Positions 1-13,249 are shown, counted from the first letter of the stretch. The stretch is 64,000 bases of DNA from Mycobacterium decipiens (GCF_963853665.1 NZ_OY970459.1:2976001-3040000), one strand, 5' to 3'. Numbers and translations are program-made. The notes: generated by a model not told the origin, from the sequence alone.

Positions 1-1
1 C

Positions 2-3000
2 AACCACCCCCACCCCCACCTCACCCGCCACCACCTACCCCGCCACCCCAACAAAACCGTCTTCGTCTTCCCCGGCCAAGGCGCCCAATACCCCACCATG
101 GCCACCGGCCTCTACACCCACCACCACACCTTCACCAACACCCTCAACGAATGCGACCACGCCCTGCACCCCTGGACCGGCTGGTCAGTACGCGACGTCC
201 TCACCCAACACCCCAGCGCCCCACCACTACACCGCGTCGACGTCATCCAACCCGTCCTATTCGCCATCATGATCTCGCTCGCCGAACTACTCCGCACCCA
301 CGGCATCATCCCCGACGCCGTAATCGGCCACTCCCAAGGAGAAATCGCCGCCGCCTACATCGCCGGCGCACTCCCCCTAGACCAAGCCGCCAAAATCGTC
401 GCCCTACGCAGCCAAGCCCTCACCGCCCTATCCGGCCACGGCGCCATGGCCTCCGTACGCCTATCCCCCCACGAACTACACCCCCACCTACAACCCTGGA
501 ACACCACCCTCACCATCGCCGCAACCAACGGCCCCACCCACACCATCATCAGCGGCGACCCCACCGCCCTCGAACAATTCACCACCACCTGCCAACACCA
601 CGGCATCCACATCCGACCCATCGCAGTCGACTACGCCTCACACTCACCCCACGTCGAACACCTCCACCAACACCTCCTCCACCAACTCGGCGAACTCACC
701 CCCCAACCCGCCCAAATCCCCCTCTACACCACCGTGCAAAGCGCACAAACCAACCACCCCCTCGACACCACCACCATGAACGCCGACTACTGGTACCGCA
801 ACCTGCGCGAACCCGTCGAATTCCACAACACCATCACCACCCTGCTCACCCAAGGCCCACACACCTTCATCGAACTATCCCCCCACCCCGTCCTAGCCCC
901 CGCACTCACCGACACCATCACCACCACCACCGACCAAACCCAATCCACCGTCATCACCACCCTGCACCGCGACCACCCCGACCTCGACACCCTCACCACC
1001 ACCCTGGCCCACCTCCACACCCACGGCCACAGCCCAACCTGGACCACCCTCTACCCCACCGCCAACACCACCCAACTACCCACCTACCCCTTCCAACACC
1101 ACCCCTACTGGCTAACCCCACCCACCGCCGTGGATGTCAGCGCCGCCGGGCTTGACAAGCCCGACCACCCCCTACTAGGCGCCGTAACCGACCTCGCCGA
1201 CCAAGACCAGATCGTGTTAACCGGACGGCTATCGACAACCACACACAACTGGCTAGCCGGCCACAAGGTGGGCGACAGCGTGGTGTTCCCGCCGACCGGG
1301 TTTATCGATGTCGTCCTGCAGGCCGGTGAGTACGTGAAATGCCCCGTCATCGACGAGCTGGTTTTGCAGGCTCCTCTGGTCCTTCCTTCGGGCGCTGCCG
1401 CCGATCTGCAGATCAGCGTGCATCCTTTCGACGAGCAGGGGCGGCGGGCTTTTCGCGTGCATGCGCGCACCGGTGATCGTCCGCACAGCCGCGCAACCTG
1501 GACCGCGCATGCCAGCGGCACACTGAGCAACCCACCCGCCACGGTGACTGCTCTGACTTCACCTTCAGCTCGCGCAGAGGTCGTCACCGCTATTGAACGA
1601 GACGGTTTCTATGAGCAGCTCACCCAGCACGGCTTGCACTACGACGGCGCGTTTTGCTCGTTGCTGGGTATGAGTAGCGACCCGGCCAACCCCGACATTA
1701 TTCATGCCGAGGTGGCCTTGCCCGCCGACATCGACATCACCGGCTATGGAATCCACCCCGCCCTACTGGATGCCGCTATGCATCCCCTGGCCGCGGCCTT
1801 CTACCACACCGACAACGGCACCGACCCGGCAACACCGCGGCTTCCGTTCGCATTCGCCGGGGTCACCTTGCACGCCATCGAGGCCACCCGACTCCACGTC
1901 CAACTCACATCCACCGGGGCCGACACCTTCAAACTGCACGCCACCGACCCCACCGGCGCCCCAGTCATCACCATCAACACACTGACCCTGCGGGCCCAAC
2001 CCAACACCGACAGTCTCCAACCCGCAGCGGGGGTTTCCCGGCAGGACTTGTTCGAGTTGGCCTGGCCGACGCTATCGGCGGATGTGTTTCCCGCCGCGCA
2101 GGTTTTACCGGCGTGGGCGCTGATCAGTGAGCAGCCCCAGCTTTCTCCCGCTGGTCTGGGTGAAGGGCTTGTCTACTCCGATGTGGCCGCGGTGGATTCC
2201 TGGCCGGCGTTGGTGGTTTGGGATTTGGCATCGCCACAGCCCAGCGGTGATCACCCCGATCCGTTACCACGGGTGCATGTCTTGACCCGTTGTGTTTTGG
2301 CTGGGTTGCAAAGCTGGTTGACCGACGCCGACCCGGTTACGGCTCACTTGGTGATCCTGACCCGCCATGGTGTCAGCATCAGCCCCGATGACCAGGCCCC
2401 CGACCTAGCCCACGCCGCCGTGCGGGCCTTGATCCACACCGCACAAAACGAGCACCCCGGCCGGATCAGTGCGATCGATATCGACACCACGACCACGACC
2501 GAACACACCCTGATCAAGGTCTTAGCCGCCCTGGCCAACCCGGCACGGCGGTTAGACACAGAGCCTCAACTAGCCCTACGCGACGGTGTGGTCCACGCCC
2601 CCCGACTCACCCCGGCCCAGCTACCCGCCGGGCCGCACACCGAGTCCGCCCCCGTCGCACTCGATCCTGAAGGCACGGTGTTGATCACCGGCGGTACCGG
2701 GATGTTGGGTGGGGTTTTTGCCGAGCATCTGATAACCCATTACGGCGTTCGACACCTGGTGTTGCTGTCGCGTAGCGGTTCCAACGCTTCAGGTGCTGAC
2801 GACCTCTATCAGCGATTAACCCAGCTTGATGCCCAGGTCAGCATCGCTGCCTGCGACGCTAGCGATCCTGCGCAACTGGCAGCGGTGTTGGCCGCCATAC
2901 CTACCCAACACCGACTCACCGCTGTAGTCCACACCGCAGGGGTCCTAGATGATGCCGTGATCAGTGAACTCACCACTGAGCAACTTGATGCGGTGTTAAC

Positions 3001-6000
3001 CGCGAAAGCCGACGCGGCCTGGCAGCTACACCGACTGACCGCCGATGCTGACCTGGATGCGTTTGTGGTGTTCTCCTCGGCCGCGGGAGTGTTAGGGGCC
3101 CCCGGACAAGCCAACTACGCGGCCGCTAACGCCTTCCTGGACGCGCTGGCTCACCAACGCCACCGCAACGGCTTACCGGCCACCAGTTTGGCGTGGGGCT
3201 ACTGGCAAACCGCTAGCGCAATGACCGCTCATCTCGATGCGGTGGACCAGGCCCGGTTCACCCGCAACAACCTGACCCCAATCACCACCGAACACGGTCT
3301 GGCCTTATTTGATGCCGCGCTGACATGCCAACAACCCAACCTGGTGCCAGCCCCGCTCAACACCCGCGCACTGGCTCGTCAAGCACGACACGGCGCCGTG
3401 CCGACCATCTTGACGGGCCTAACCACAACCCGCCGGCAAGCCAGCACCACCACCACCACCGACACGCTGACCACCCAACTGGCCGGCCAGACCCCACAAC
3501 AACAACTAGCCACCCTGACCAGCCTGGTCACCACAACCACGGCCACCGTCTTAGCCCACCCCGACCCGACCGCCCTCGATCCCGACACACCGTTCAAAGA
3601 CCTCGGTATGGACTCGCTGAGCGCTCTTGAACTCCGCAACACCTTGACCCGCCACACCGGCCTACCCCTACCGGCAACCCTGGCCTTCGACCACCCCACC
3701 CCCACCACCATCGCGCAGCACCTGGCCAGCCTGCTCACCGCCACTGGCGATGCCACCGCACCAGTATTAGGTCCGCGCGTGCGCCCGCAGCGCTTGCCGT
3801 TGTCGTTTGCCCAACGCCGGTTGTGGTTTATCGAACAGACCGTTGGCTCAACACCGATCTACAACATTCCGTTAGCGCTGCGGTTGACCGGGGATCTCGA
3901 TGTGGAGGCACTTCGTGCAGCCATCGGCGATGTGATCGAACGCCATGAGAGCTTGCGCACCCAGTTCATCTGTGACCAGGGAACCCCGTATCAGCAAGTA
4001 TTGACGGCCGATGAATACGAACCGGTTTTCGCAGTCATCGACGTCAGTGATGAAGAACAGCTCGCCAATCAGATAAGCAACGCCGCAGGCGATCCGTTCG
4101 ATTTGGCAACCGAGATCCCGATCCGCGCCGAGCTGTTGAAGCTTTCACCTGTTGAACATGTGTTGGTAGTGGTGATCCACCACATCGCCGCAGACGGCGC
4201 CTCGATGACAGCTTTCTTTTCTGATCTCGTGCGCGCCTATACCGCCCGCAATGAAGGCTATAAGCCCCAGTGGTCACCGCTAGCACTGCAATACGGCGAC
4301 TACACGCTTTGGCAGCAAGAATTCTTAGGCAGCCATGATGACTCGGCCAGTGTGCTATCACGTCAGCTGGCCTATTGGCATTCCGAGCTAACGGGGGCGC
4401 CCGAGGAAACGATGTTACCGTTTGACCGGCCCCGTCCCACCCAACAGTCCTTTGCTGGTGACGTGGTCCATTTCGTCGTCGACACCCACCTACAAGACCA
4501 GGTCAAGCAGTTAGCGCAGCGCTGCGAGGCGACAGCATCGATGGTGTATCAGGCCGCGGTAGCGGTGCTGTTGCACAAACTGGGCGCCGGCGATGACTTG
4601 ACGATCGGCGGGCTTAGCAGCGGGCGTACCGACGCCGCCCTTTCCGAGCTGGTCGGGTTTTTCGTCAATACCTGGGTATTGCGCGTTCAGACGACTGAAA
4701 ATCCCAGTTTCACCGAAATACTCGCCCAAGTGCGGCAAAAAGCACTTGCCGCCTACAACCATCAAGACGTTCCCTTCGAACACGTCGTGCAACGGCTCAA
4801 CCCCACCCGCTCGACGGCGCATCACCCACTCTTTCAAGTGACTTTCGCGTTGCAAAATACCCCGTTACCAACAATGAAGTTCCCGGGGCTATGGACGCAA
4901 CCGATACCCACACGACCGCACGGTGCCAAATTCGATCTCCAAATTGAAATTGTCGCCCCACAACAGCCACCCGGCCGGCCCCCGCAACCCCTACCAGCCA
5001 GCATCGAATACTCCACCGATGTGTTCGACCATGACACCGTCACCACTATCGTCGACTACTACCTACACATCCTCACCGAGCTGACTGCCGATCCGGAACG
5101 ACGGCTATCGTCGATCGGTCTGCTTGATGAAGCCGCCCACGCTCTCATAGATGAGTGGGGTAATCGTGCAGTGCTCACCCACGCCTCTAGCAAAACGAGG
5201 GCATCGATACCGGCGCTCTTTGCTGCCCAGGTGAGGGGCACGCCCGACGCAGTCGCGCTGACCTTTGAGGGCAACTCGTGCAGTTACCGCGAACTCGATG
5301 AGGTTTCTAACCGTCTTGCTCACCTGTTGGCCGACCAGGGGATCGGTCCCGGTGATGTGGTGGGGCTGCTGTTCGAGCGCTGCGCTGAGGCCATCGTCGC
5401 GATCTTGGCGGTGCTCAAAACCGGAGCCGCCTACCTACCCATCGATCCCAGCCACCCCCAAGCCCGCGTCGATTTCATGATCGACGACGCCACCCCAGCA
5501 GCAGTAATCACCAGGGCCGAGTTAGCCAGCCGCCTTGACAGAACTGACCTGGCAATCATCGATGTCGATAACCCGACCATCAAAACTTCCTATCCTTCCC
5601 ACCCGCTGCCAGTACCGACTGCCGACAACATCGCCCATATCATCTACACCTCCGGCACCACCGGAACCCCCAAAGGCGTCGCTATCACCCACCACAACAT
5701 CACCCAACTCATCGCAGCACCAACCTCGTTCGCACCGGCAGCGGGGCAAACGGTAACCCAATGCCATTCCTATGCCTTTGACCTTTCCGCATTCGAGATT
5801 TGGGGCGCACTCCTTCATGGCGCGCGGCTGGTGGTGATACCCGAATCAATCACCCGCTCCCCCACGGACTTTCACGCCTTACTCGTCTCCGAAAAGGCCG
5901 GCATGTTGGTTCAAACTCCTTCCGCGGCAACGGTGTTGTCGCCCGAGGGCTTGGAATCGACGGCACTCGTCGTCGGCGGCGAGGCCTGCCCCACCGAGGT

Positions 6001-9000
6001 CGTGGACCGGTGGGCCGGCGGGCGGGTAATGGTCAATCAGTACGGCCCGACCGAGACCACCATGTACGTGTCGATGAGTGCGCCATTGACACCGGGTTCG
6101 GGGACAGCGCCCATCGGCCGCCCGGTGGCGGGGGCGGCATTGTTTGTGCTGGATCGGTGGTTGCGGCCGGTGCCCGCCGGCGTGGTCGGTGAGTTGTACG
6201 TGGCCGGCACCGGGGTGGGTAGCGGGTACTGGCACCGATCGGTATTGACCGCATCCCGGTTCGTGGCCTGCCCATTCGGCGGGGCCGGCACCCGGATGTA
6301 TCGCACCGGCGACCTCGTGCGATGGGGCGCCGACGGCCAGCTGCAGTACCTCGGCCGCGCCGACGACCAAGTCAAGATCCGCGGACACCGGATCGAACCC
6401 GCCGAAATCGCCACCACCTTGACCGAACTCGACGGGGTCGAACAAGCGGTGGTGATCGCACGCCAGGACCGCCCCGGCGACAAACGCCTGGTGGCCTACG
6501 TCACCGGAACCGCCAATCCGGGCGACATACGCGCCACGCTGACCAAAAAACTACCGCCCTACATGGTGCCCGCCGCCGTCGTAGCGCTAGAGACGCTGCC
6601 CCTGACCATCAACGGCAAACTCGACACCCACGCCCTACCGGCCCCCCACTACGGCGACACCGACGCATACCGCCGCCCCACCACCACCATCGAAGCCATC
6701 CTGGCCACCATCTACGCCCAGGTACTCGGCCTCGACCGGGTCGGAATCGACGACTCCTTCTTCGACCTGGGCGGAGATTCGCTGTCGGCGATGCGGGTGA
6801 TCGCCGCCATCAACACCACCCTGGATGCCCACCTCAGCGTGCGCACTCTGTTCGACGCACCCAGCATCACCGCCCTAGCACCGTGCATCGGTGGAGGTTC
6901 ACGCCGGCTGACACCGCTGACGGCCCGTGCACGTCCCGCTGTGGTCCCGCTGTCGTTTGCCCAGTACCGGCTGTGGCTCGTCGACCAGCTGGAAGGCCCC
7001 TCACCGGTCTACAACATGGCCTGGGCGCTGCGATTGCGCGGGCAGCTCGACGTCGATGCGCTGGGCCGCGCACTAGCCGACCTGATAGAGCGTCACGAAA
7101 CCCTGCGCACGGTGTTCCCCTCGACCGAGGGGATCCCCCAGCAAGTGGTCATACCCGCCGACCAGGCCGACCTGGCCTGGGACGTCATCGACGCAACCGG
7201 ATGGCCGGCCGGTCGGCTGCGGCACGCCATCGACACCGCCGGGCGCCACAGGTTCGATTTGACAACCGAGATCCCGCTAAGGGCACGGCTTTTCATACTC
7301 GGCGACGATGAACACGTGCTGGTGTTGACCGTGCACCATATCGCCGCCGACGGCTGGTCTTTGACCCCGCTGACAGCCGACCTGGACACCGCCTACATCC
7401 ACCGAAGCGCCGGTCGCGGCCCAAACTGGGCCGACCTCGCGGTGGGCTACCTCGACTTCACCCTGTGGCAGCGCGCCAACCTCGGCGAGCTAACCGACAC
7501 CGACAGCGCCATCGCCACCCAACTGCGGTACTGGGAGAACACCCTGGCCGGCATGCCAGACCGCCTTGAGCTGCCCACCGACCGACCCTACCCACAGGTT
7601 GCCGATCACCGCGGCGCCTGGGTCGCCATCAACTGGCCCGCCACGCTGCAACACCAGATAGCCCGGGTGGCCCGCGAGCACCACGCCACCAGCTTCATGG
7701 TGATCCACGCCGGCCTGACCACCCTGCTGGCTCAGCTCAGCGCCAACACCGATATAGCCATCGGAATCCCCACCGCCGGCCGCACCCACCCCGCACTCGA
7801 TCACCTCGTCGGCATGTTCGTCAACACCCTGGTGCTACGCGTCGACCTGTCCGGCGATCCGACCTTCACCCAACTACTCGCCCAGGTCCGCACCCGCAGC
7901 CTGGAGGCCTTCGACCACCAAGACGTGCCCTTCGAAGTCCTCGTCGATCGGCTCAACCCGACCCGGTCGATGTCCCACAACCCCCTCATCCAGGTGCTGC
8001 TGGGCTGGCAAAACCTCCCCGAACACGACCCCATCACCGCGCTGACCCTCGGCGAGCTAGACGTCACCCGCCTGCCCGTCGACACCCAGACCGCCCGCAT
8101 GGACCTAGCGTTTTCCCTGTCCGAACGCTTCACGCACACCGGCGGGCCCGCGGGCATCACCGGCTCCCTCGAATACCGCACCGATGTCTTTGACGCCGCC
8201 ACCATCGAGGCGCTGCTGGGCCGGTTGCAACGGCTGCTACAGGTGATGACCAGCCAACCCGACCGGCCACTGTCAACGGTGGACCTGCTCGACGAAACCG
8301 AACGAGCCGGCCTGTACCGGTGGGGCAACCGCGCCGCGCTGACCCAACCACCTGGCGACGCGGTGTCGGTTCCGCGGTTGTTTGGCGCCCAGGTCACCCG
8401 CACCCCCAATGCGACAGCCCTAGTGTGCGGAGACACCTCGCTGACCTACCACCAACTCGACGAGGCTTCCAACCGCCTTGCTCACCTGTTGGCCGACCAG
8501 GGGATCGGTCCCGGTGATGTGGTGGGGCTGCTGTTGGAGCGCTGCGCTGAGGCCATCGTCGCGATCTTGGCGGTGCTCAAAACCGGAGCCGCCTACCTAC
8601 CCATCGATCCCAGCCACCCCCAAGCCCGCGTCGATTTCATGATCGACGACGCCACCCCAGCAGCAGTAATCACCAGGGCCGAGTTAGCCAGCCGCCTTGA
8701 CAGAACTGACCTGGCAATCATCGATGTCGATAACCCGACCATCAAAACTTCCTATCCTTCCCACCCGCTGCCAGTACCGACTGCCGACAACATCGCCTAC
8801 ATCATCTACACCTCCGGCACCACCGGAACCCCCAAAGGCGTCGCTATCACCCACCACAACATCACCCAATTGATGGAGCCGTTGCATGCACCCCTGCCGA
8901 CGGCAGGAGTATGGGCACAGTGCCACTCGTATGGCTTCGACGTCTCGGTCCAGGAGATCTGGGGCGCCCTGTTGGATGGGGGCCGGCTGGTGGTGGTACC

Positions 9001-12000
9001 CGAAGCCGTGACCCGCTCACCCGCAGAGTTTCACGCCCTGCTGGTTTCCGAGCAGGTCAGTGTGCTAAGTCACACTCCCTCCGCCGTTGCGACTTTGTCG
9101 CCGCAGGGTCTGGACTCGGTGGCGTTGGTGATCGGTGCTGAGCCCTGTCCGGTTGAGCTGGTGGATCGGTGGGCGCCCGGGCGGGTGATGATCAATGCCT
9201 ACGGCCCGACCGAGACCACGGTGGATGTGTCGTTGAGCGCGCCGTTGAGAGCGGGCGCGGGGACACCGCCCATCGGTGCGCCGGTGGCGGGGGCGGCGTT
9301 ATTCGTGCTGGATGGGTGGTTGCGGCCGGTGCCCACGGGGGTAACCGGGGAGCTGTATGTGGCCGGCGCAGGAGTCGGCACCGGGTACTGGCGGCGGTCC
9401 GCATTGACCGCATCCCGGTTCGTGGCCTGCCCATTCGGGACGGCGGGTACCCGGATGTATCGCACCGGCGACCTCGTGCGATGGGGTGCTGATGGCCAGC
9501 TGACATTGGTGGGCCGCGCCGACGACCAAGTCAAGATCCGCGGACACCGGATCGAACCCGCCGAAATCGCCACCACCTTGACCGAACTCGACGGGGTCGA
9601 GCAAGCGGTGGTGATCGCACGCCAGGACCGCCCCGGCGACAAACGCCTGGTGGCCTACGTCACCGGAACCGCCAATCCGCGTGACATACGCGCCACGCTG
9701 ACCAAAAAACTACCGCCCTACATGGTGCCCGCCGCCGTCGTAGCGCTAGAGACGCTGCCCCTGACCATCAACGACAAACTCGACACCCGCGCCCTACCGG
9801 CCCCCCACTACGGCGACACCGAGTCGTACCGCCCCCCGACCACCACCATCGAAGCCATCCTGGCCACCATCTACGCCCAGGTACTCGGCCTCGACCGGGT
9901 CGGAATCGACGACTCCTTCTTCGACCTGGGCGGCGACAGCATCCTGGCGATCCAAGTCGCCGCCCGGGCACACGCGGCCGGGGTCAGCTGCCGACCACGC
10001 GATGTCTTCACCTTCCACAGCGTCGCCGGGGTGGCCCAGGTCGCCCAGTACGCCAACCAGGACGACGCCGGGGCGGATGACGGTGTCGGCGAAGTGGCCG
10101 CGACACCGATCATCCGCTGGCTGCACAGCAGCGACGGTCCCATCGAACACTTCAACCAGACATTCGTGATACAAGCCCCGCGCGACGTCACCGACGCCGA
10201 CGTCGTCATCATGCTGCAGGCCCTGCTGGACCGCCATCCCATGCTGCGGCTACGCGTCGACCCGGACGCCGCCGGCGGCTGGTCACTATCCGTCCCCGCA
10301 CCCGGTTCAGTGCACGCGCGCGATTGCCTCCAGCTGCACGACGAGCTGACAGAAGAAGCGCTGACCGCGGCCTGGTCGCGGCTAGAACCAACCGCCGGAG
10401 CGATGCTCAGCGCGATCTGGATTTCCTCGACAGCCCAGTTGGTACTAGCCATCCACCATCTTGCCGTCGATGCAGGGTCGTGGCGCATCATCCAAAACGA
10501 CCTCAACACCGCTTGGAACCAACACCACCGCGGGCAACACGTGGTGCTGCACACCGCGGGCACATCCTTCCGCCAATGGGCCTCGGTGCTGGCCGAGCAC
10601 GCGCACAGCGAGGCCGTGACCAATCAACTGCCGGCGTGGCAACAAATCTCTGCAACCCCGCCACCGCTACCCGCGCCCCACACCGCAACCAGCCCCAGGC
10701 ATCGATCGGTCCGACTAGACACCGACACCACACGCATGCTGCTCGGAGCGGTCCCGGCCGCGTTTCACACCGGGCTGCACGAGATTCTGTTGATCGCCTA
10801 CGCGCTGGCATGGGCGGAATTTCTGGGCCACCCCGACACGCCGATCACCATCGACGTCGAAGGTGACGGACGCTACGAAGAAATAGCACCCGACATCGAC
10901 CTATCCCACACGATCGGTTGGTTCACCACCAAATACCCCGTGGCGTTGACGGTGGGGGAGCTGCGTTGGACGCAGATCGCGGCCGGCGACGCGGTTGTGG
11001 ACTTGATGATCAAGGACGCAAAAGAACAGCTCCGCACCATCCCCGACGGCCTCACCTACGGTTTACTGCGCTACCTCAACCCCAACACCGAGCTCACCGG
11101 GACCGATCCGCTCATTGCTTTCAGCTACCTAGGCCGCCTTGGTGTCTCAGCGGAGCAAGCGTCGGCCGATGGCGGGCTGTGGCAAATCACCAATTCCGAC
11201 CTCCCGTTGACCGCGGCGGCGCGCAACGAGCCAAGGCAGCCGCTGACGCACATCGTGGAACTCAACGCGGTCACCGTCAACAGCGACAGCGGCCCCCAGC
11301 TGCAGGCCAACTGGACCTGGGCGTCGTCGGTGTTCGATGACCGCCAGATCACCCGCCTAGGCGAGCTGTGGTTCGAGGCTCTCACCGGGATCTGCACACA
11401 TATCCGCAACGGCGGAGGCAATCTCACCCCGTCCGATCTGGCCCCCTCACCCGTCACCCAACAGCAAACCGAACACCTCGAACGGCCGAGCTTTGCCTCC
11501 GTGCACGGCGTTTCACATGGGGAAGACTCCCCCGAGGTGCACGCCCGCGAACTCACGCTGGACAAGTTCATCGACGCCGCGACGCTGGCCGCCGCCCCCC
11601 AGCTGCCCCGGTCTAGCGCCGAGGTGAAAACGGTACTGCTGACCGGCGCCACCGGATTTGTGGGGCGATACCTGGCGCTGGAATGGCTGAAGCGGATGGA
11701 CCTGGTCGACGGCACCGTGATCTGTTTGGTGCGAGCCGAATCTGACCAACTCGCGCGGCGCCGGCTCGACAGCACGTTCGACAGCGATCCAAAGCTATCG
11801 CAGCACTACCGGGAATTTGCCGCCGACCATCTGGAAGTGATCGCCGGCGACAAGTCAGAACCGGACTTGGGTCTCGACCGGCAAACATGGCAGCGGCTGG
11901 CCGACACCGTCGACCTGATCGTCGACCCCGCGGCCCGGGTCCACCACCTACTGCCCTACAGCCAGCTATTCGGCCCCAACACGCTGGGCACCGCCGAGCT

Positions 12001-12823
12001 GATCCGTCTCGCGCTAACCACCAACCTGAAGCCCTACACGTACGTGTCGACCGCCAGTGTCGGCGATCAGATCGATGCGTCGGTGTTTACCGAGGACACC
12101 GACATTCGGGCCATCAGCGCAACCCGCAAGATCAACCAGAACTACGGCAACGGCTACGCGAGCAGCAAGTGGGCCGGCGAGGTGCTGCTGCGGGAGGCCA
12201 ACGACCTGTGCGGCCTGCCAATCGCGGTGTTCCGCTGCGGCATGATCCTGACCGACACCAGCTACGCAGGCCAACTCAACGTGCCGGACAACTTTACCCG
12301 CCTGATGCTGACCCTGATCACCACCGGCGTCGCGCCCGGCTCGTTCTACCAGCTCGACGAGAACGGTAACCGGCAACGCGCCCACTACGACGCCCTGCCT
12401 GTCGAATTCGTCGCCGAAGCGATCAGCACACTGGGTGCGCAGGTCGCCGACGGGTTCCAGACCTATCACGTGATGAACCCGCACGACGACGGCATCGGAC
12501 TCGACGAGTACGTCGACTGGCTAATTGACTCCGGCCAGCCGATCCGGCGGATTGACGACTACGGCGACTGGCAGCAGCAGCTGGAGACCAGCCTGCTCAG
12601 CCTGCCGGAGCCACAGCGCCAGCGCTCGCTGCTCCCGCTATTGCTGCTTTTGCACGACCACCCGGAGCCCCCAGAGCCGACCCGCGGATCAACCGCGCCG
12701 ACCGACCGGTTCCGCGCCGCGGTGCAAGCGGCGAAAATCGGCCGCACCAACGACATCCCGCAGATCACGGCGCCGATCATCGTCAAATACGCCACCGACC
12801 TGAAGCTGCTCGGACTGCTCTGA
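2..12823 (+). CDS. Hybrid PKS-NRPS megasynthase (3' part)
   Basis: The gene is open at the left edge, so its KS and N-terminus lie outside. Domains in order: AT (about 50-1100; GHSQG near 325, YASHS near 632, a methylmalonyl-CoA signature); DH (HxxxGxxxxP at 1259-1297, LLDAAMH near 1770); KR (TGGTGMLGG near 2685, LDD motif of B-type KRs); ACP (GMDSLSALE near 3605); C1 (HHIAADG near 4180); A1 ([11 protein letters not shown] near 5645); PCP1 (GGDSLSAM near 6770); C2 (HHIAADGWS near 7335); A2; PCP2 (GGDSILAI near 9930); epimerisation domain ([10 protein letters not shown] near 10455); and a thioester reductase (TGATGFVGR near 11643, YASSK near 12155). There is no ER. By these families it would join an alpha-methyl, probably unsaturated acyl chain to two amino acids, epimerise the second, and release an aldehyde or alcohol. 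My specificity-code readings are DLFVVGQMY(K) for A1 and DVQSVGAVD(K) for A2; I cannot assign substrates. A2 reads INDK where A1 has the usual INGK. Confidence 0.93.
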   Translation, partial: NHPHPHLTRHHLPRHPNKTVFVFPGQGAQYPTMATGLYTHHHTFTNTLNECDHALHPWTGWSVRDVLTQHPSAPPLHRVDVIQPVLFAIMISLAELLRTHGIIPDAVIGHSQGEIAAAYIAGALPLDQAAKIVALRSQALTALSGHGAMASVRLSPHELHPHLQPWNTTLTIAATNGPTHTIISGDPTALEQFTTTCQHHGIHIRPIAVDYASHSPHVEHLHQHLLHQLGELTPQPAQIPLYTTVQSAQTNHPLDTTTMNADYWYRNLREPVEFHNTITTLLTQGPHTFIELSPHPVLAPALTDTITTTTDQTQSTVITTLHRDHPDLDTLTTTLAHLHTHGHSPTWTTLYPTANTTQLPTYPFQHHPYWLTPPTAVDVSAAGLDKPDHPLLGAVTDLADQDQIVLTGRLSTTTHNWLAGHKVGDSVVFPPTGFIDVVLQAGEYVKCPVIDELVLQAPLVLPSGAAADLQISVHPFDEQGRRAFRVHARTGDRPHSRATWTAHASGTLSNPPATVTALTSPSARAEVVTAIERDGFYEQLTQHGLHYDGAFCSLLGMSSDPANPDIIHAEVALPADIDITGYGIHPALLDAAMHPLAAAFYHTDNGTDPATPRLPFAFAGVTLHAIEATRLHVQLTSTGADTFKLHATDPTGAPVITINTLTLRAQPNTDSLQPAAGVSRQDLFELAWPTLSADVFPAAQVLPAWALISEQPQLSPAGLGEGLVYSDVAAVDSWPALVVWDLASPQPSGDHPDPLPRVHVLTRCVLAGLQSWLTDADPVTAHLVILTRHGVSISPDDQAPDLAHAAVRALIHTAQNEHPGRISAIDIDTTTTTEHTLIKVLAALANPARRLDTEPQLALRDGVVHAPRLTPAQLPAGPHTESAPVALDPEGTVLITGGTGMLGGVFAEHLITHYGVRHLVLLSRSGSNASGADDLYQRLTQLDAQVSIAACDASDPAQLAAVLAAIPTQHRLTAVVHTAGVLDDAVISELTTEQLDAVLTAKADAAWQLHRLTADADLDAFVVFSSAAGVLGAPGQANYAAANAFLDALAHQRHRNGLPATSLAWGYWQTASAMTAHLDAVDQARFTRNNLTPITTEHGLALFDAALTCQQPNLVPAPLNTRALARQARHGAVPTILTGLTTTRRQASTTTTTDTLTTQLAGQTPQQQLATLTSLVTTTTATVLAHPDPTALDPDTPFKDLGMDSLSALELRNTLTRHTGLPLPATLAFDHPTPTTIAQHLASLLTATGDATAPVLGPRVRPQRLPLSFAQRRLWFIEQTVGSTPIYNIPLALRLTGDLDVEALRAAIGDVIERHESLRTQFICDQGTPYQQVLTADEYEPVFAVIDVSDEEQLANQISNAAGDPFDLATEIPIRAELLKLSPVEHVLVVVIHHIAADGASMTAFFSDLVRAYTARNEGYKPQWSPLALQYGDYTLWQQEFLGSHDDSASVLSRQLAYWHSELTGAPEETMLPFDRPRPTQQSFAGDVVHFVVDTHLQDQVKQLAQRCEATASMVYQAAVAVLLHKLGAGDDLTIGGLSSGRTDAALSELVGFFVNTWVLRVQTTENPSFTEILAQVRQKALAAYNHQDVPFEHVVQRLNPTRSTAHHPLFQVTFALQNTPLPTMKFPGLWTQPIPTRPHGAKFDLQIEIVAPQQPPGRPPQPLPASIEYSTDVFDHDTVTTIVDYYLHILTELTADPERRLSSIGLLDEAAHALIDEWGNRAVLTHASSKTRASIPALFAAQVRGTPDAVALTFEGNSCSYRELDEVSNRLAHLLADQGIGPGDVVGLLFERCAEAIVAILAVLKTGAAYLPIDPSHPQARVDFMIDDATPAAVITRAELASRLDRTDLAIIDVDNPTIKTSYPSHPLPVPTADNIAHIIYTSGTTGTPKGVAITHHNITQLIAAPTSFAPAAGQTVTQCHSYAFDLSAFEIWGALLHGARLVVIPESITRSPTDFHALLVSEKAGMLVQTPSAATVLSPEGLESTALVVGGEACPTEVVDRWAGGRVMVNQYGPTETTMYVSMSAPLTPGSGTAPIGRPVAGAALFVLDRWLRPVPAGVVGELYVAGTGVGSGYWHRSVLTASRFVACPFGGAGTRMYRTGDLVRWGADGQLQYLGRADDQVKIRGHRIEPAEIATTLTELDGVEQAVVIARQDRPGDKRLVAYVTGTANPGDIRATLTKKLPPYMVPAAVVALETLPLTINGKLDTHALPAPHYGDTDAYRRPTTTIEAILATIYAQVLGLDRVGIDDSFFDLGGDSLSAMRVIAAINTTLDAHLSVRTLFDAPSITALAPCIGGGSRRLTPLTARARPAVVPLSFAQYRLWLVDQLEGPSPVYNMAWALRLRGQLDVDALGRALADLIERHETLRTVFPSTEGIPQQVVIPADQADLAWDVIDATGWPAGRLRHAIDTAGRHRFDLTTEIPLRARLFILGDDEHVLVLTVHHIAADGWSLTPLTADLDTAYIHRSAGRGPNWADLAVGYLDFTLWQRANLGELTDTDSAIATQLRYWENTLAGMPDRLELPTDRPYPQVADHRGAWVAINWPATLQHQIARVAREHHATSFMVIHAGLTTLLAQLSANTDIAIGIPTAGRTHPALDHLVGMFVNTLVLRVDLSGDPTFTQLLAQVRTRSLEAFDHQDVPFEVLVDRLNPTRSMSHNPLIQVLLGWQNLPEHDPITALTLGELDVTRLPVDTQTARMDLAFSLSERFTHTGGPAGITGSLEYRTDVFDAATIEALLGRLQRLLQVMTSQPDRPLSTVDLLDETERAGLYRWGNRAALTQPPGDAVSVPRLFGAQVTRTPNATALVCGDTSLTYHQLDEASNRLAHLLADQGIGPGDVVGLLLERCAEAIVAILAVLKTGAAYLPIDPSHPQARVDFMIDDATPAAVITRAELASRLDRTDLAIIDVDNPTIKTSYPSHPLPVPTADNIAYIIYTSGTTGTPKGVAITHHNITQLMEPLHAPLPTAGVWAQCHSYGFDVSVQEIWGALLDGGRLVVVPEAVTRSPAEFHALLVSEQVSVLSHTPSAVATLSPQGLDSVALVIGAEPCPVELVDRWAPGRVMINAYGPTETTVDVSLSAPLRAGAGTPPIGAPVAGAALFVLDGWLRPVPTGVTGELYVAGAGVGTGYWRRSALTASRFVACPFGTAGTRMYRTGDLVRWGADGQLTLVGRADDQVKIRGHRIEPAEIATTLTELDGVEQAVVIARQDRPGDKRLVAYVTGTANPRDIRATLTKKLPPYMVPAAVVALETLPLTINDKLDTRALPAPHYGDTESYRPPTTTIEAILATIYAQVLGLDRVGIDDSFFDLGGDSILAIQVAARAHAAGVSCRPRDVFTFHSVAGVAQVAQYANQDDAGADDGVGEVAATPIIRWLHSSDGPIEHFNQTFVIQAPRDVTDADVVIMLQALLDRHPMLRLRVDPDAAGGWSLSVPAPGSVHARDCLQLHDELTEEALTAAWSRLEPTAGAMLSAIWISSTAQLVLAIHHLAVDAGSWRIIQNDLNTAWNQHHRGQHVVLHTAGTSFRQWASVLAEHAHSEAVTNQLPAWQQISATPPPLPAPHTATSPRHRSVRLDTDTTRMLLGAVPAAFHTGLHEILLIAYALAWAEFLGHPDTPITIDVEGDGRYEEIAPDIDLSHTIGWFTTKYPVALTVGELRWTQIAAGDAVVDLMIKDAKEQLRTIPDGLTYGLLRYLNPNTELTGTDPLIAFSYLGRLGVSAEQASADGGLWQITNSDLPLTAAARNEPRQPLTHIVELNAVTVNSDSGPQLQANWTWASSVFDDRQITRLGELWFEALTGICTHIRNGGGNLTPSDLAPSPVTQQQTEHLERPSFASVHGVSHGEDSPEVHARELTLDKFIDAATLAAAPQLPRSSAEVKTVLLTGATGFVGRYLALEWLKRMDLVDGTVICLVRAESDQLARRRLDSTFDSDPKLSQHYREFAADHLEVIAGDKSEPDLGLDRQTWQRLADTVDLIVDPAARVHHLLPYSQLFGPNTLGTAELIRLALTTNLKPYTYVSTASVGDQIDASVFTEDTDIRAISATRKINQNYGNGYASSKWAGEVLLREANDLCGLPIAVFRCGMILTDTSYAGQLNVPDNFTRLMLTLITTGVAPGSFYQLDENGNRQRAHYDALPVEFVAEAISTLGAQVADGFQTYHVMNPHDDGIGLDEYVDWLIDSGQPIRRIDDYGDWQQQLETSLLSLPEPQRQRSLLPLLLLLHDHPEPPEPTRGSTAPTDRFRAAVQAAKIGRTNDIPQITAPIIVKYATDLKLLGLL
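5315..5707 (+). repeat. A1 copy of 5' adenylation-domain repeat
   Basis: This 393-bp tract of the first A domain is nearly identical to 8477-8869 in the second A domain at an offset of 3162 bp. I count about three substitutions, for example TTCGAG against TTGGAG and a two-base change just before the ATP-binding [11 protein letters not shown] motif. Identity stops just after that motif, where the substrate-specificity core begins. Confidence 0.9.
6353..6774 (+). repeat. A1/PCP1 copy of 3' adenylation-domain repeat
   Basis: This 422-bp tract covers the C-terminal A subdomain and the start of PCP1. It is nearly identical to 9512-9933 at an offset of 3159 bp, apart from scattered changes and a short variable stretch at 6664-6676. 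Together with 5315-5707 it brackets a divergent 645-bp core holding the specificity residues. Confidence 0.88.
8477..8869 (+). repeat. A2 copy of 5' adenylation-domain repeat
   Basis: Partner of 5315-5707. Identity ends at position 8869, immediately before the sequence that differs between the two adenylation cores. Confidence 0.9.
9512..9933 (+). repeat. A2/PCP2 copy of 3' adenylation-domain repeat
   Basis: Partner of 6353-6774. It carries the INDK variant of the A10 motif (INGK in the other copy) and continues into the PCP2 sequence up to the GGD of the phosphopantetheine site. Confidence 0.88.
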
Positions 12824-12963
12824 GTGGGTAGTCACCTCGGCGCGACGGGCGTCGATACGGGTCCGCGGGTGACCGGACGACAGCCCGGTTCCACCGATGG
12901 GGGGATAGAAACTCCCTCCGGATGGCGGAATGCGCGCTGGGGGCCGCGCGGCGAAACTGGCCT

Positions 12964-12979
12964 TACCCGCATACGGGTA
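12964..12979. promoter_or_regulatory. Inverted repeat upstream of mbtH-like gene
   Basis: TACCCG-CATA-CGGGTA is a perfect 6-bp inverted repeat with a 4-bp centre, ending four bases before the AGGAGG ribosome-binding site (12983-12988) of the MbtH-like gene. It could be an operator or a small leader hairpin that affects translation. The 176-bp gap between the megasynthase stop and this gene leaves room for a promoter, but I see no convincing -35/-10 pair. Confidence 0.4.
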
Positions 12980-12999
12980 GTTAGGAGGTCAGGAAACCC

Positions 13000-13224
13000 T
13001 TGAGCGTCAACCCTTTCGACGACGACGACGGCAGCTTCTTCGTCTTGGTCAACGATGAGGAGCAACACAGCCTGTGGCCAACCTTCGCCGAGGTTCCGGC
13101 GGGATGGCAGGTCGCTTACGGTGAGGCAACGCGAGCCGCGTGCCTGGACTACGTCGAGCGGAACTGGACCGATATCCGGCCGAGAACGCTGCGCGAGAAG
13201 CTGGCGCAGGTCCGCCCCCGCTGA
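13000..13224 (+). CDS. MbtH-like NRPS accessory protein
   Basis: This 74-residue protein has the MbtH family signatures: an NPFDD start, [10 protein letters not shown] near residues 18-27, and the C-terminal W...[14 protein letters not shown]. MbtH-like proteins bind NRPS adenylation domains and help them fold and work, so its partner is almost certainly the PKS-NRPS encoded 176 bp upstream on the same strand. It starts at TTG, supported by AGGAGG at 12983-12988. It is a second MbtH-type protein in addition to the mycobactin MbtH expected elsewhere in such genomes (inference). It converges with the minus-strand gene ending at 13250. Confidence 0.95.
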   Translation: MSVNPFDDDDGSFFVLVNDEEQHSLWPTFAEVPAGWQVAYGEATRAACLDYVERNWTDIRPRTLREKLAQVRPR

Positions 13225-13249
13225 TGGCTAGGCCCGCCGGGCGAATCGC

